A DNA stretch of 64,000 nt from the NCBI GenBank assembly GCA_012932865.1, contig SAXG01000060.1, positions 124,001 to 188,000 on the forward strand. The letters run 5' to 3'. Positions 1-11,383 of the stretch are shown one piece after another. Source of the stretch: Amylostereum areolatum (Eukaryota; Basidiomycota; Agaricomycetes; Russulales; Stereaceae). A program made the position numbers and the translations under genes. The notes below the pieces were generated by a model. The model saw only the letters and a program-made list of their open reading frames with translations. It had not been told where the DNA came from and searched no databases. Position 1 is the stretch's first letter. Every line of letters begins with the position of its first letter.

Positions 1-103
1 CATTCGCGCCCTCGTCCCCCCCCCTCCCGTCTGCCCTTGTCGGCTTTCAATATGGTGAGAGAGTGTCATTTTCCATGATCAGCCTTCATATATTTTGTTC
101 AAG

Positions 104-1838
104 GGATCCCTCGGACGGTCAGCGTCCTTTCGCCATTACCAACCAGGTGCCCCCGCCTACAGGAAGTTTAAGCTCGACACGGAGCTGTTCTCCGTGATCG
201 ACCATCCTAATGAAGATACCGCGAAGGTGAGTCACATATATTCTAAATGGGCTTGATTGAGGACTTATGTGCCGGAATATGGACCAGAACATAAGTCCAG
301 ACCATCTCGCACAGCCTAATCTCGGAGAGCCACCTTCGCAGCATAATCCACAAAAAGGATTGAAAAGAAAAAGGGCGGCTACCAGTGAAAAGACATCGTA
401 CGCAGGCGTCTTTTTGGATTAGAGCCCTCGTCTTACCTACTGCTTCTCGCCCCAGGCGTAAACGTTCGCGAAAGGCGAGTCCTCTTGTACTATTGTCTGA
501 TTTCAAACGATGGAACTCATGTTCCTCAAATTCCAGACTTACATCGCAACCTTTGATGACGACGATGAGCATATCAACGTACTCTCACCTGCTGGAGACG
601 AGCGTGTCAGCATACCCCCACCCACCAAGCATCAACAGGTAGCCTCGGGCGGCTCTACGCAGAATACGAACACAAGCGTCGACGATTCACTGTTCGTTCT
701 CCGCGTTTTCCTGCAGGGAGTCAACACACTGTGCGATGAAATGCCACGGCGTCACCGCGACCCTATTCCGCTACAAACGAACCTTATTGGCACGCCTCCA
801 GATGATAGTCCCCGGACCTCCGGTTCCTTGGCGGATCCGCTCATCAGCCCTCCCATTCGTCGCGTTGGTCCATCCCTCAGGACCTTCACGCGAAGTGATC
901 CATATTCAAAGGATCCACTGCATGCGAAATTTCTAGTACGAAGCCTTTGACCTACCTAATCAACCTTTTCATGATTGATCTCCAGGATACCGTCGCCAAA
1001 CATTTTCTCAAGGTTCTAAAAATTGATCGGCTCGAAAATCTTCTCGACGTCCCCAATCTTACGGAGAATCTTCTCTTGCCTTCGACTGCACCCTTCCGAT
1101 ACGACTTCGAACAGACCAGGGACTCCGAGTCAAATACCGAGGCTATATATGTATTTGCCCTCGACTTCCGACGTCGTGTTTTGCAGGATGGTTGGTACCA
1201 GCCCCCCACCTTTCCGTCTAAATTTCTCGAGCAGGACTACATCGAGTTCACCCTATTTCGGCATCTCCAACATGTTCATCGAGTGTACGCGGACTTGAAA
1301 AACCCTCGTAATCCCGCGGAGCTCTTGCTCGAGAAGACAAAATTAAGGCGCAAATGCCGGAGAAGCAAGGTGCGATATAGCTCTGTTCTCCATGTCCTGT
1401 TCTCAAACTTTCCACCAACAGAAATTTAAGGCCAGAGAACTACATGTACAGTCATCACCACATCTACAGCGCCACCTTCCGATCTACCGGAAGTTGGGAT
1501 CTGGCTCTGTCAGTGCGGAAGAAACTGACACAGAGACGGAAGACGGTGGCGATAAGCAGTTCAAGGTGGTCGCTCCAGGATGGCGCAGTGTTGACGTGGT
1601 TGATCTGCAGCACCGAATTGCCGCCGAGATGGAGGAGATAAAGGATAGCAGCGTCAAGTCAACGCCGGGATTTGCGCCATTCGAGCGCCGTATCAGCGAC
1701 AGGGTTGATCTACTCGCTTCACCGCCGCAGGGTCTTCCGCACAATTGCATCGACCCGTCTTGGTTAACTTCGTTGCGCCGCTCCCAACGCGACGCTCTGC
1801 GCGTCCAAAAAAATGCCTATGTATTCAACCTCGATTAA
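104..1838 (+). CDS. Agaricomycete orphan protein, 5' end outside window
   Basis: Multi-exon gene with its start left of the window. Likely exons are 104-226, 288 to about 400, 537-638, 717-935, 986-1369 and 1422-1838; most internal junctions have GT...AG ends and keep one frame. The exon near 400-530 is uncertain. The C-terminal part (YRKLGSG, then an acidic TDTETED stretch, then APGWRSVDVVDL, then SPPQGLPHNCIDPSWL) resembles a protein type I remember as very common in Agaricomycetes: a K-L-G-x-G start, an acidic run, a W-R-S motif and a P-x-G-L-P-x-N end. No enzymatic motif is visible. Function unknown; many relatives lie near transposons, so it may itself be transposon-associated. The gene is real with fair confidence, the family memory less so. 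Confidence 0.55.
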
Positions 1839-2281
1839 TTGCGTAGTTTGCGATATCAAGTAGTACTACTAGTCTGCCATTCAATGTTCGTGTGGTGCCT
1901 ACTAAATCCGAGTTCGATAAGTTGATCGTAATGTTTGCTCACGGCCTGCGGGAGGCTACAGACGACGGTTGTCTGTCTGGACACTGTCCTGAGGGTGGGA
2001 GAGGGGTGGGAGAGCCAGGTTGAAAGCGGGACACTGTCCTCTTGAGTCTTCGTGCTTTAGTGCTAGCAATGGGACCGAGACAAGATAAGGTAGGCTGGTA
2101 CTTAAGCTACTTCGCAAGTCGAGCACGCCAGTCCCGGGAGGTTGGCGCCCCTCTACCTCGAGGCTTGTCCCAAATTGATCCCAAATCCTTTGTTTTCTCT
2201 ATCGTCGCCAATCCCTAAGTGTCCAACCACATCCACTGGCACACGCTTCTCCATCGTTAATTTGTTACTATTCCGGGCTAG
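1839..2281. other. Intergenic spacer, no gene seen
   Basis: About 440 bases between the stop of the first gene and the ATG of the next on the same strand. It holds a short direct repeat of the words gggacactgtcct / ggacactgtcct around 1980-2040. No ORF or RNA gene is convincing. It presumably carries the terminator of the first gene and the promoter of the second. Confidence 0.4.
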
Positions 2282-5200
2282 ATGGCGGACGAGAAGATAG
2301 GTAATCCCTCGAATGTTGACCAGGGACAGAATTCCAGCCAGCATCCTTCGAATCGTCAGGATCCAGCGCGAGAAGCCGCCACTTCTGTATGAACTTCCGA
2401 TATTCCAGTCCGTATTAGCTGCAGACGACGATTTGCTCCTTATCCACAGCATAGCGGCCAAAATCCTCATACTTACGCCCATGCGCACAACGTCAGCGTA
2501 CCCTTATTCTACAGTGATCACTCCAGAGCATCGACGGAGGCTCCCGACCCAGATCCTCGGGAAGACATCAAGGTATTCAGTTAGAGCGCTGCCCATAGGA
2601 TTATCTTCCTGACTGGCGGAAAATAACCATTAGGACTTTCAAGGAAATATCTCCGCTACAGTGCCGGTCAACTTGAATGCAACGCCTGACGAACCCGGCG
2701 TCAAAACGGACCTCCACGAGTCTGTACGTTGCATCTATGCTTCGATGCAAATGACGTACATCCCAACCACTTCCTCTCAGGATTTTTTCCAAAAAGAACA
2801 TGATGATTACGACCGAGGTCAGAAGAAGAGCGCATCCAGGGTACTGCCGGAAGGTTCAGATGGGGTACGTCAGTCTAAGGAAACCAAAAATCTGCTCTCC
2901 GTCTCGTCCTGATCTTAGACAGAGACATTCTATTCCAGATCAACATGAAGACCGGCTCCATAATACACAGGTAAACCCTCCATGAGTTGATGATGACATT
3001 TTTTGACACCATTTCCCTACGTGACACCATTGGAAGGCATCGGCGCCGGTTGAAGCACCGGTCCTAAAGTCCCAGAATTTCTTGGATGCGCAGCCCGTAC
3101 ACGCACAGCTTCTCAGCGTATTGTGTGCGGTTACTGAGGCGGGAATGATACAGGTTCCTGCTCACCCCTTCCTCGGCGGGAAGGCTACGTTGTCAAGACC
3201 TTCAGTTGCGTTGGTGCTCCCACTGTCAGTCTACCACCCCCCCTGATCGCAATTCTCTATTCTCAGCCGTACGCCCCAAACAACTTACTCGGCATCAATG
3301 GGCGAGGCCGAAGCCAACTCGGGGCATTCGGGGTCAGTACCAGATTATGAATCGACATTATACCATAGGGTAACCGAGTCCATCGTGTGTCGCAGCCGAT
3401 GCAAGAATTTACGGGAAATCCAGACGGGAATTTTTACCCAAGGTCTAGAATGATGGCGGTGAGTGAAGGTATTTCATTGACATACTAAGTGTCCTCACCG
3501 CGTTTTATGCAGCCCATGCATTCCACGCTCCGACTCGGAGAACCTCAACCTCAAGGAGGGCGGGCGTTACCTTACTATTACCGCAACTTCAACGAAAGTC
3601 CTGTTTACTGGTACGGAAATCCGGATCCTAGATCTAACTATGGGGTTGTCCCCTTGCAGTCTAATGTGAGTACTATCTCATACAGGCTGAAATTTGTGCT
3701 AATACATCCATTCGCTGGCAGGGAGCTGAGAGCACACCCTCTTTCTATCCGTACGCAATGCACAGCGACGACAACGAAAGAAATCGACGTTCTTCTCCTC
3801 ATGACGGTCATTATGGAAATTTCAGTCCTTTCCTGGACTCGGTCGATGTAAGATCGTGCCCACATATATCCGAGAAGCACCCGACGTACTAAGATACCTC
3901 GTTAGCCACCGGGAAATCCATCAAGAAGTTCACACCTTCGAAAATTTTCGGAGGTGCAGGAACCTGGAGCACCCCAGCCTGACGCTGTCAACACTCATAA
4001 GGAAGCATCGCCAGAGCGAAACCGGCCTGGAAACGAAGGGACCTCATCTACGCGAAGTCCACCGTCCACATATAGAGATCATCGCGACAATCATCTGGGA
4101 GTCATGCGCCGTATCTCTAAATCGGAGCGGTATACTCCCTATTCGACTAGTCCTCGCTCAGCGAGAAGCCAGCGTTCCATGGATGGAGATAGGCAGACCT
4201 CTCGGCACTCGTCTCTCCCTGCACATCAAGCACCCTTGCCGTCAAACCCCGCCCGCGATGCTGGCCAGCCAAATGATACCCAGGTAGGCTCTCGCTAATA
4301 GCATACCCGTCATCCTCCGGTACTGAGGTTAGATAGCTTGAAGGCCCACACTCTAAGGGCAACGATACGATCTCCGAGTTGCCCGTTTCTTCGGTATGTA
4401 CTTCATTCTGAATCTGAATAAGACGCCTCGGTCTAGATATCTTGCTTCCGTGACTGGCAGATGCAGACAGAAGCCCGTGATCTGACTTTGGGCGTCGAGT
4501 CGATGGTTCCTACCGGCAACCTGAGCACTGAGACCGCTGCCAGTGAGGCTTTACTCAACAGTATGTAATGCTCGAATGATCGTCGGGAAATTGAGACCTT
4601 CCTTACTAATTACTAATCCAGGCATTGTAGAGCTCACGGACGCGTCTAAGCGGATATGCGAGCTCCTAGCGATTAACAACCTCAAGGACAACAACCTCCT
4701 CAATGCGCAGGGGGCCGTCGATAATCGAGCAAAGTGCATTGATGACATCATGACTAGGTTCGTCTCACGGATTGGCAACATCAGCTTTCAAAATACTCCG
4801 TCTACTATACAAGGTGATTTTTATTCCTCTCTTCCGGGTTGATTCCAGTAACCCTCTCTTTGCGGCGCAGGAGAACTGGCGGAAATCATCAAGGAGACTT
4901 GCGATTGCCTTGTAAATGTCGGTGACAGGCAGATACAATACGCCGTCGATCAACATATCGTCGAGCAGCCCAAAGTTATCAAGGACTCTAACGATCCGAT
5001 TTCAACAAAAATACGGAACGTGCTGGTATTTCCCGTCACTGTACTTCGCAGTGTGTTAAACATCATTCACTTGGGCCTTGAGGTATGTAAACTCTCCTCT
5101 GATAAGATAAAACTGTGGCTTAAGACAAACTATAATCAGAGCGGATGAAGAAGGTCGCGAAGTCGCACGTTAAACGATTTGTTACGCATGAGCTGTCTAT

Positions 5201-5852
5201 TCTCACAAAGGTCATGTTATCTCGCGCAGCCAAAGAATTTTGTTCCATCGGTGTGGTCAGTCTGAGGAACCGAGGAGAATACCGCGCACACTGCTGTGAA
5301 TAGAACTTGGAACTTGTTGGTGAGTGGGTCGCTGCAACGCACGGCAGGTACGAGCCCTGGCATGTAATGGGTCATTCTACTTAGCACTGGTCGAGATGTG
5401 TGAGCAACTCAGTGACAAGAACAAGCTCCCGTTCAAAAGTCTCCTAAGTATGTGACTAGGAAGGCGACACGTGGTTGTGATGTCCGGGGCACTTTATGCT
5501 GTACATCGGCCCTCTTTCACCAGACTGTCCTCAGTCGGTCCTCAGGCCTCAAGCTTCTCCTCGAGCTACTCCTACCGCTCCGGAAGTGAGAGAAATGGAA
5601 GTATATTCACTGGAACCGAGTAATTACATGGAGAAGGTACGATTATCCATCTATCCTCCCCTCCCCCTGCTCCCACTCTCTCGATTCTTTCCGCATCGTC
5701 AGTTCTCAGAGTCATCCTCGCCGCCCGCGAGTGCTTCCGAGGAGACTGATGACAAACGAGTCGAGACGGAGGCTGAAGATATCGACAATGGACATGTCCT
5801 CGACGATGATTTCTGTTTGACTAGCGAGAAAACCGTCTGCGGAAGCAGATGA
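2282..5852 (+). CDS. Intron-dense orphan protein, Pro/Ser-rich
   Basis: Start ATG at 2282 (MADEKIGNPSN). Exons read as 2282-2386, 2450-2572, 2634-2723, 2781-2864, 2923-2970, 3037 to about 3227, 3267-3332, 3396-3458, 3513-3665, 3722-3847, 3960-4283, 4337-4393, 4461-4560, 4622-4813, 4871-5082, 5142 to about 5200, one or two short exons to 5453, about 5537-5636 and 5702-5852. Most junctions are GT/AG with matching phase, and several exons are multiples of three. The N-terminal two thirds is low-complexity (Pro, Ser, Asn, Tyr, charged residues) and looks disordered. The segment from 4461 to 5453 is more ordered and may form helices (CEQLSDKNKLPFKSLL). No known domain recognised. Exons between 5142 and 5400 are the least certain. 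Confidence 0.6.
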
Positions 5853-6390
5853 CATGGCGGACAAGAAATGGCTGGGAAGACGAGCAGGTAGGTGTGAGTT
5901 GCGGGCTCAGCACCGATGGAAGGAACGCACACACCTCAAGCGACTGTCTCCCCACTGTTGATGCCCTCTTCAATGAGCATCCTGCGAGCGGCCTCGACAA
6001 GGAGCATGGTGTTGGCGATGCATATAAGGGCTCCCATGACGCGTCAAATTTATCTTGCATGCACCGGCGAGGGCGAGGAGGAAAGAGAGGTTGTCGCTCG
6101 AGAGAACACGGGAACCCGACGTACGCTTGCCGGGCGACTTGAGGGCGGAAAGCGCGAGGGCGACATCAATCAGGACGAGTTAGACAAGATATCGGGGGAT
6201 GACGCGCGCCGTTGGTCCAAGGGTGGCCGCCACTCTTTCCTTCTTTGACGAGACTAGAAAGAGGTCGATGAGCTTGACGCGGCTGGCGTCGTCCAAGCTG
6301 GATGAGGGGGCTAGGGGGGGGAGGCGATCAGCGTGGAACCGAGGAGGGCACGGGGAGCGGAGCGAGTCGATAGTGGTTGTCTTGTTCTTG
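5853..6390. other. Intergenic, no gene seen
   Basis: Over 500 bases between converging genes. Short ORFs exist on both str​ands but none shows splice logic or recognisable protein features. Confidence 0.35.
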
Positions 6391-6823
6391 CTAAGGTTGA
6401 ACACGAATAGCCTCTTCGGGCGGCGCGCTGCGATCTAGGCCGGGATGGGGAATGTCGGGCGCGCGGAGACGGGCGAGGACGGCGGTGTGACCTTCGGAGA
6501 GTAACCCGTAGCGGTCGATGAGCGAGGCGTCCTCTGGGAGGGTTGCCGGGCTGTAGGGCTTGGAAACTGTGAGTTGAACTACTCCAGTGTCTGCGAGCGC
6601 GTATAAACGCACCGACCTGCGGACACCGGGCGAGTACTCATGAGCGGATGCGCGTCGAGACAGGCGCAGTGCACGTACCATCGATGACCTGCCCGTCATT
6701 ATAAAACCAGAGGCCAATCCAACCCGGATACGTTCCCCACAGCAACGCCGGGATGAGTGCGCGAAACGGGTACGAACGCGGGGACGTACCGCCGCCGCTT
6801 CGACATTGAGCGCTTGAGTGCAC
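6391..6823 (-). CDS. Weak hypothetical gene, C-terminal exons
   Basis: The last exon, 6391-6616, reads SVRLYALADTGVVQL to EEAIRVQP and is preceded on the minus strand by a clean intron (GTACGT donor just below 6679, CGCAG acceptor at 6617). The upstream exon from 6679 may encode a hydrophobic stretch around YPGWIGLWFYNDGQVIDG. Another reading treats part of that stretch as intron, because it contains a branch-like TATAATGAC before GGGCAG. The start is not resolved. No family recognised. It could be a degraded gene, since the neighbouring 7 kb block is transposon-derived. Confidence 0.3.
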
Positions 6824-7048
6824 AAGCCGTGGATCATCGGGGTCGATACGCTAGCGGCGCTTTGCGGCGCCCAAATCGAAAGAGGTGAGCGGTCGGCGGC
6901 GTGGCTCTTAGCGGAAGGCAGAGGCAACGGTGGAAGGAGAATGAACGAGGGAGGCCCGGAGGACGCGAAGCCCGAGACGCGTTTGCGCCGGCGCCCATCA
7001 TGTCAAATCGGCGACGTAAGTACCAAATCGGGACGCGTCAATGCGCAA

Positions 7049-7068
7049 GATAGATAGATAGATAGATA
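7049..7068. repeat. (GATA)5 microsatellite, probable LINE 3' tail
   Basis: Five GATA units. On the minus strand this is a TATC run about 210 bases after the stop of the non-LTR reverse transcriptase fragment. Many non-LTR elements end in a short tandem repeat rather than poly(A), so this may mark the 3' end of that element. Confidence 0.5.
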
Positions 7069-7280
7069 TTTTCAAGACATGGTCCCTTTGAGGAACTGTC
7101 AGATCTCCTGGGGTTATCACGACTTTGCCACAGTCGCGCTCCAGGGCGCCCTCCGACAACTTTTGGGCGAAATAACTGCCTAGACAGTTCTCAACCCGCG
7201 GTATAGAGAGGGGGCATGTCAGTCATTCTATTGGCAGAGTAGCCGAAGCTCTGTGTATGGTATGTGGTAGCCTATCATGT

Positions 7281-8027
7281 CTACGGTCTCGGTACAGTGG
7301 TCCCGGGTCGAGGGTGTGGGCGCGCTTCAAAGACTGCAAAGACATTGTACGTGTACTTAGCCAGGAGGGTAACAACACGCGGGTCCGTAATGAGTTTCCT
7401 CAGCCACCCGAGGGCACTCTGCGTGTTATACAGGCGTGGGTACACTGTATCAATCAGCCTGATGTCAATGATAAAGTCCATCCGAAGGATAGCCAGCTCC
7501 GGCCATGCCACGCACACCATCAACGCATGTTCAGGGGACTCGGTCTCCGAAGCGCAGAAGCGGCATAGCCGCCTGTCCCGTGGTACTGCAGGCCTACCCC
7601 GTTCCGCGTGGCGCCACTGTTCGAGCGCAAGTGGGTGGTCGCTGAGAATGAGTCTAGTGAGAGCCTTGCGGTACCGTGCATTGGCAACTCCTAGGTAGTG
7701 TCGAAGGTACAGGACGACTGCGCGCGGCGGCCCTTCCTCCATCGGCTCCAGTCTCCCATGGAGCAGGTACAGGCGGGAGGAGCTATCCACCTCGTTTATC
7801 AACCACGCCTTGACCGAAGTGTTAAGCCCGCGGATGAGCATGTCCACTGCTCCTCGTTCCCGCGTCATCGATTCGAGAGTTGGGAGGATGATCGGGGTGT
7901 GCATGCCACACAGGGTATGCGCTAGGTCTGCGGCCCATCCCGGCTTCCCTTTTGCGAGGAGATCGAACAAATCCCGAAGCGCAAGGTTGGCAAGATGTGT
8001 CGGCGGGAGTGAAATAATATACCCAAG
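7281..8027 (-). pseudogene. Non-LTR retrotransposon ORF, C-terminal part
   Basis: Minus-strand reading frame that continues the reverse transcriptase at 24569-26224: removing the inserted DNA and one copy of the 5-bp target (CCAAG) joins the two frames exactly at ...RYLG/YIISLPP.... The segment contains a zinc-knuckle-like C-x2-C...H-x4-C motif (CRFC, then HALMVC) as found in the zf-RVT region after the RT domain of non-LTR elements. It ends at the stop at 7281. The element is dead here because its ORF is interrupted by about 16.5 kb of LTR elements. Confidence 0.8.
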
Positions 8028-8353
8028 TGTCAGCAACGGTCTACCTGCGATGCAGGTTCAGGACGTCGCGACAAGGTACAAGGCGAGGGGAGACAAGGAT
8101 AGGATCGAGGGGGGCGGATGATAACGAAGGTGTGGACCTTCCCCTGCAGTACTTAGGGAGGATCCCCCAGGTAGCCGGAGAATAGAAAAGGTCGAGATGA
8201 CCCCTCCTCATAGATTGGTGAGCCCTTATATACATGAGGTTAAGGACCCAAACGAAGACAAACAAAGCCGGAGTAGGAGTGGGTCAGGACGGACTACGAA
8301 GTGGGTACCACGGAGTACGAAGTGGGTCACAGCACGAGGCGAGGTAAGTATGA
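8028..8353 (-). repeat. Solo LTR X, left part
   Basis: Begins TGTCAGCAACGG and continues at 24420-24563, where it ends TTCATGACA. The two parts total about 470 bp. The outer flanks carry the same 5 bases, CCAAG (8023-8027 and 24564-24568). The inner break is the insertion site of element A, with duplicated TATGA. No internal retroelement sequence belongs to X, so it is a solo LTR. It contains a minus-strand TATATAAG and an ATCTCGACCT stretch like the LTRs of A and B, so it belongs to the same chromovirus group. Confidence 0.85.
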
Positions 8354-8812
8354 TGTCAGCAACGACTAGTGCGACAGCACCAAGTTACGACACAGCTGAC
8401 TAGAAGATGAGGACGACAGAGGGGAGCCGATCAGACACGGCGACAGACGAGGGAAAGCAAGCAAAGTCGGTAGAATTGACTAGCTCGAGATAAGGGATAT
8501 GTACAGCGAGAGCGAGCCTTATATACACAAGAGGAGAGAGACTTAGGTAAGTAACCGATACACGGCGATCAGTAAGCAGACCTAGTATAAGTAAGCAGTC
8601 GTATGTAAAAGAGCACAGCATGAGTCAGTATTGTACAGCATGAGTCAAGGGAAAGGAGTCAGACCCGGGCCGAGATGAGTCACGTGGGCCCGGGTGGGAT
8701 ATAGATGAACCGGGTCCGGGCCAAAGTGGAGCCGGACCGGTGATAAGCCAATAAGTCCTAAAGCGTGTAACCGATGTAAAGTAAAAAATAAAATTATAGA
8801 CCGTTCATGACA
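8354..8812 (-). repeat. LTR of element A (3' LTR in coding sense)
   Basis: 459 bp, plus-strand ends TGTCAGC and CATGACA. It is followed inward at 8813-8822 by a pyrimidine run that is the purine tract GGAAGGGGTGA on the coding strand. The pol ORF stop lies inside this LTR (8805). Confidence 0.95.
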
Positions 8813-10798
8813 TCACCCCTTCCTTAGATTCGATGTCCTCGTCGCAATCAGATCCAGTTTCCTCTTCCGCCAGGAGTTCCCAACGATTAAGGCGTGCAGG
8901 TTTCGGGGCACCTGGGTGCTCGCGGTGGAAGTCGTCAATACGTTTCTTGGCATTCTGGAGATTGGCAAGAGGTTCCCAAGTATTGTCATTGTCTGGGTAG
9001 CCTTTCCATTTGACAAGGTACTTGAAGCCGCGACCAACTTTCTTGGAGTCTATAATCTTTTCAACCTCATAGACTTCCTCTCCTTGGACTAACTCTGGGG
9101 GTGGAGGTGCAGGTGTTTTCTGGTTGTCAAAGGCGGGACCGTTGTGTGGAGATAGGAGGGACTCGTTGAAGACCGGATGTTTTCGTGACCAGGATGTAGG
9201 GAGGCGAAGCTTGTAAGCCGATGCTCCAACTTTCTCCAGGATTTCGAAAGGACCAAAGCGCTTGTCATCTAGCTTTTGCATAGGACGTGCCGTTTTGATT
9301 ACAGTTTGGCCATCTCTAGTCTTGGCTTCCAGCCAGACGAAGTCGCCAATTTTGTAATCTATTGGTTCGTCCTTCTTGCGATCGTAAAAGCGCTTTTGAT
9401 CGTCCTGTGCTGCCTTTAGCGCAGAGCGGGCTTCCTCATAGATGTCTCGCATGCGTTGTGCAAACTCGTTCGCCGATGGGTTGTCTGTCTCACGTCGAGG
9501 GTTTGTCCCCAGGTAGAGTTCCCGACCATAGTTGGCAAAGTTGGGAGACATCCCAATCGAACTATGGACCATGTTGTTGAGCGCAGTCATGGCAAGTGGG
9601 AGGTAACGTGTCCAATTGTCTTGTCGCTGATTGACGAAGATGCGAAGGTAGTTTTCCATGGTCATGTTGGAGCGTTCGGTCTGTCCATCCGTCTGAGGGT
9701 GATACGCCGTGGACGGGTTCCCTTCAATGCCTAGCAATTGGAACAATGCCGTGGTGAACTTGGAGACAAAGACGCTGCCGCGGTCACTGACGATCTTTCT
9801 AGGAATTCCATGATGGGGGACCACCTCGCGTAGGTACTCGAAGGCGAGTTCGTCCTCTGTTAGGTCTTTGGTCGTGGCCCAGAATACAACCTGCTTGGTA
9901 CCCATGCAGTTCACATTGCAGATGGCGTCTTTTCCATCCGAGACCGGGAGTGGCATGACGAAGTCAATGGATACGTGCTCCCAAGGTGCTTGTGGCGGGT
10001 CATGTGGGTGGAGTGGAGCGGCAATACGATCGTGTCTAATCTTGGTACGTTGGCAGGTCTCACATCCTTCGACATATTTTCGGATGTCATCTCTAATGGC
10101 AGGCCACCAGTAGTTGCGCGTGATGAGCTCGTGGGTCTTGTATCGTCCTGGATGACCGACAAGCGGGCCGTCATGGTGAGCCTGAATGATGTCTGCACGG
10201 AGTCCTTTGTCTCTTGGGACATAGAGTCTGTGTTGCCAGGTGACCGTTCCATCTGCATGTTCCAGCCATCCCTTTACTTTGAGTGCTAAGGCGCGTTCTA
10301 CTGCATGGTCTCGGAGTAAGGTAGCCTCTTGAATCCGCTCAATGAAGGTATTGTCAGGTCCGTTGGTTACGATTCCTGCATGGTTGAGGGCGCGAAAGAG
10401 TTCTGGTTTCAGGAGGACGATGTTTTCATTGTCTTTCTCCCCCTTCTCAAGGCCCGCTAGTCGGGAAATAGCATCGGGTTTGCCCATTGTTTTGCCAGGT
10501 TTGTGGAGTAGCGTACAATGATACTCTTGTAGCTCCGTTAACCATCGTGCTTGTCTCCGATTTAGCTTCTGCGCCTTGTGGAAGTACGTGAGATTGCGAT
10601 GATCCGACCAGATTTCAAACTCCTGTCGTGCCCCCATGAGGTATTGTCTCCATTCCTCTAGTGCCGTCATGATGGCCAGTAATTCCTTGTCATAAATCTC
10701 ATAGTTCCTCTCAGCTTCGCTGAGGGACTTTGAGAGGAAGGCGACTGGGTGCCATTTGCCATTGTCTTGTTGTTGCGAAAGTACCGCGCCTGTGGCAT
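8805..10798 (-). pseudogene. pol: Element A pol, C-terminal part: RNase H, integrase, chromodomain
   Basis: Continuation of the pol frame at 19337-21523, separated by element B. In order: the rest of RNase H (TGAVLSQQQ, YEIYDKELLAIM, WSDHRNLTYF), the integrase zinc region (H-H...C-x2-C around ETCQ), and the integrase core with DDE residues seen as SIDFVMPLP, IVSDRGSVF and TDGQTERSN. A chromodomain follows with YEVEKI and YLVKWKGYPDNDNTWEP. The chromodomain places A in the chromovirus clade, where it usually directs integration to modified chromatin. There is no stop or frameshift in this part; only the insertion breaks the gene. Confidence 0.93.
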
Positions 10799-11291
10799 TG
10801 TCAGCAACGGCCTTAGTGACGAGCACTAGGCGACGACGTGTGACACAAGTGAAGAGGGACGATGGGGGGTAAGGTCGGTAGTATTGACTAGGTCGAGATG
10901 GGGAATATGTACAGGAGGAATGGAGCCCTTATATACTACGAGGCAGAGTCACTTAGTAAGCTACGACACACGGCGGTCAGTAAGCAGAGCTAAGTATAGA
11001 TACATGCGCAGCAGGATCAGTAAGCGAGACAATAAGGATGAGCCGGGTCCGGAGCGGCATGATGTCATGCGCAGCGTTATGATGTCATGTGGAGTCAAAG
11101 GAAGCGATGATAAGACGAGCCTGGAGTCATGACGTCAGGAAGGAGCAAGGATAAGCCGAGTCTCCACCGGAGTGACGGAGTATTACTAAGTGATGAGTAG
11201 TCAGATAGAAATGAAAATAAAAATGAATTGGGATATTATCCCCGAGGTCCCCGAGGTGTCCGAGATGTCCGGAATGGTAACGTTCATGACA
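10799..11291 (-). repeat. LTR of element B (3' LTR in coding sense)
   Basis: 493 bp, ends TGTCAGC...CATGACA on the plus strand. The coding-strand purine tract GGGAAGGTGA lies just inside (11292-11301). It contains a perfect TGACGTCA at 11130-11137. Confidence 0.95.
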
Positions 11292-11383
11292 TCACCTTCC
11301 CGTTAGATTCAACGTCCTCGTTGAATCCCGATGATAAACCCTTCGGCACACAAGATGTTTGTCCAGACGCTCATGGGCAGCCT

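Noticed and set aside
2387..2408. 22-nt intron in the second orphan gene
   Set aside because: Too short; a 63-nt intron (2387-2449) removes the same stop and keeps frame.
10884..11132. 82-codon ORF repeated at 18929-19177
   Set aside because: It is LTR sequence present in both LTRs of B, antisense to the element.
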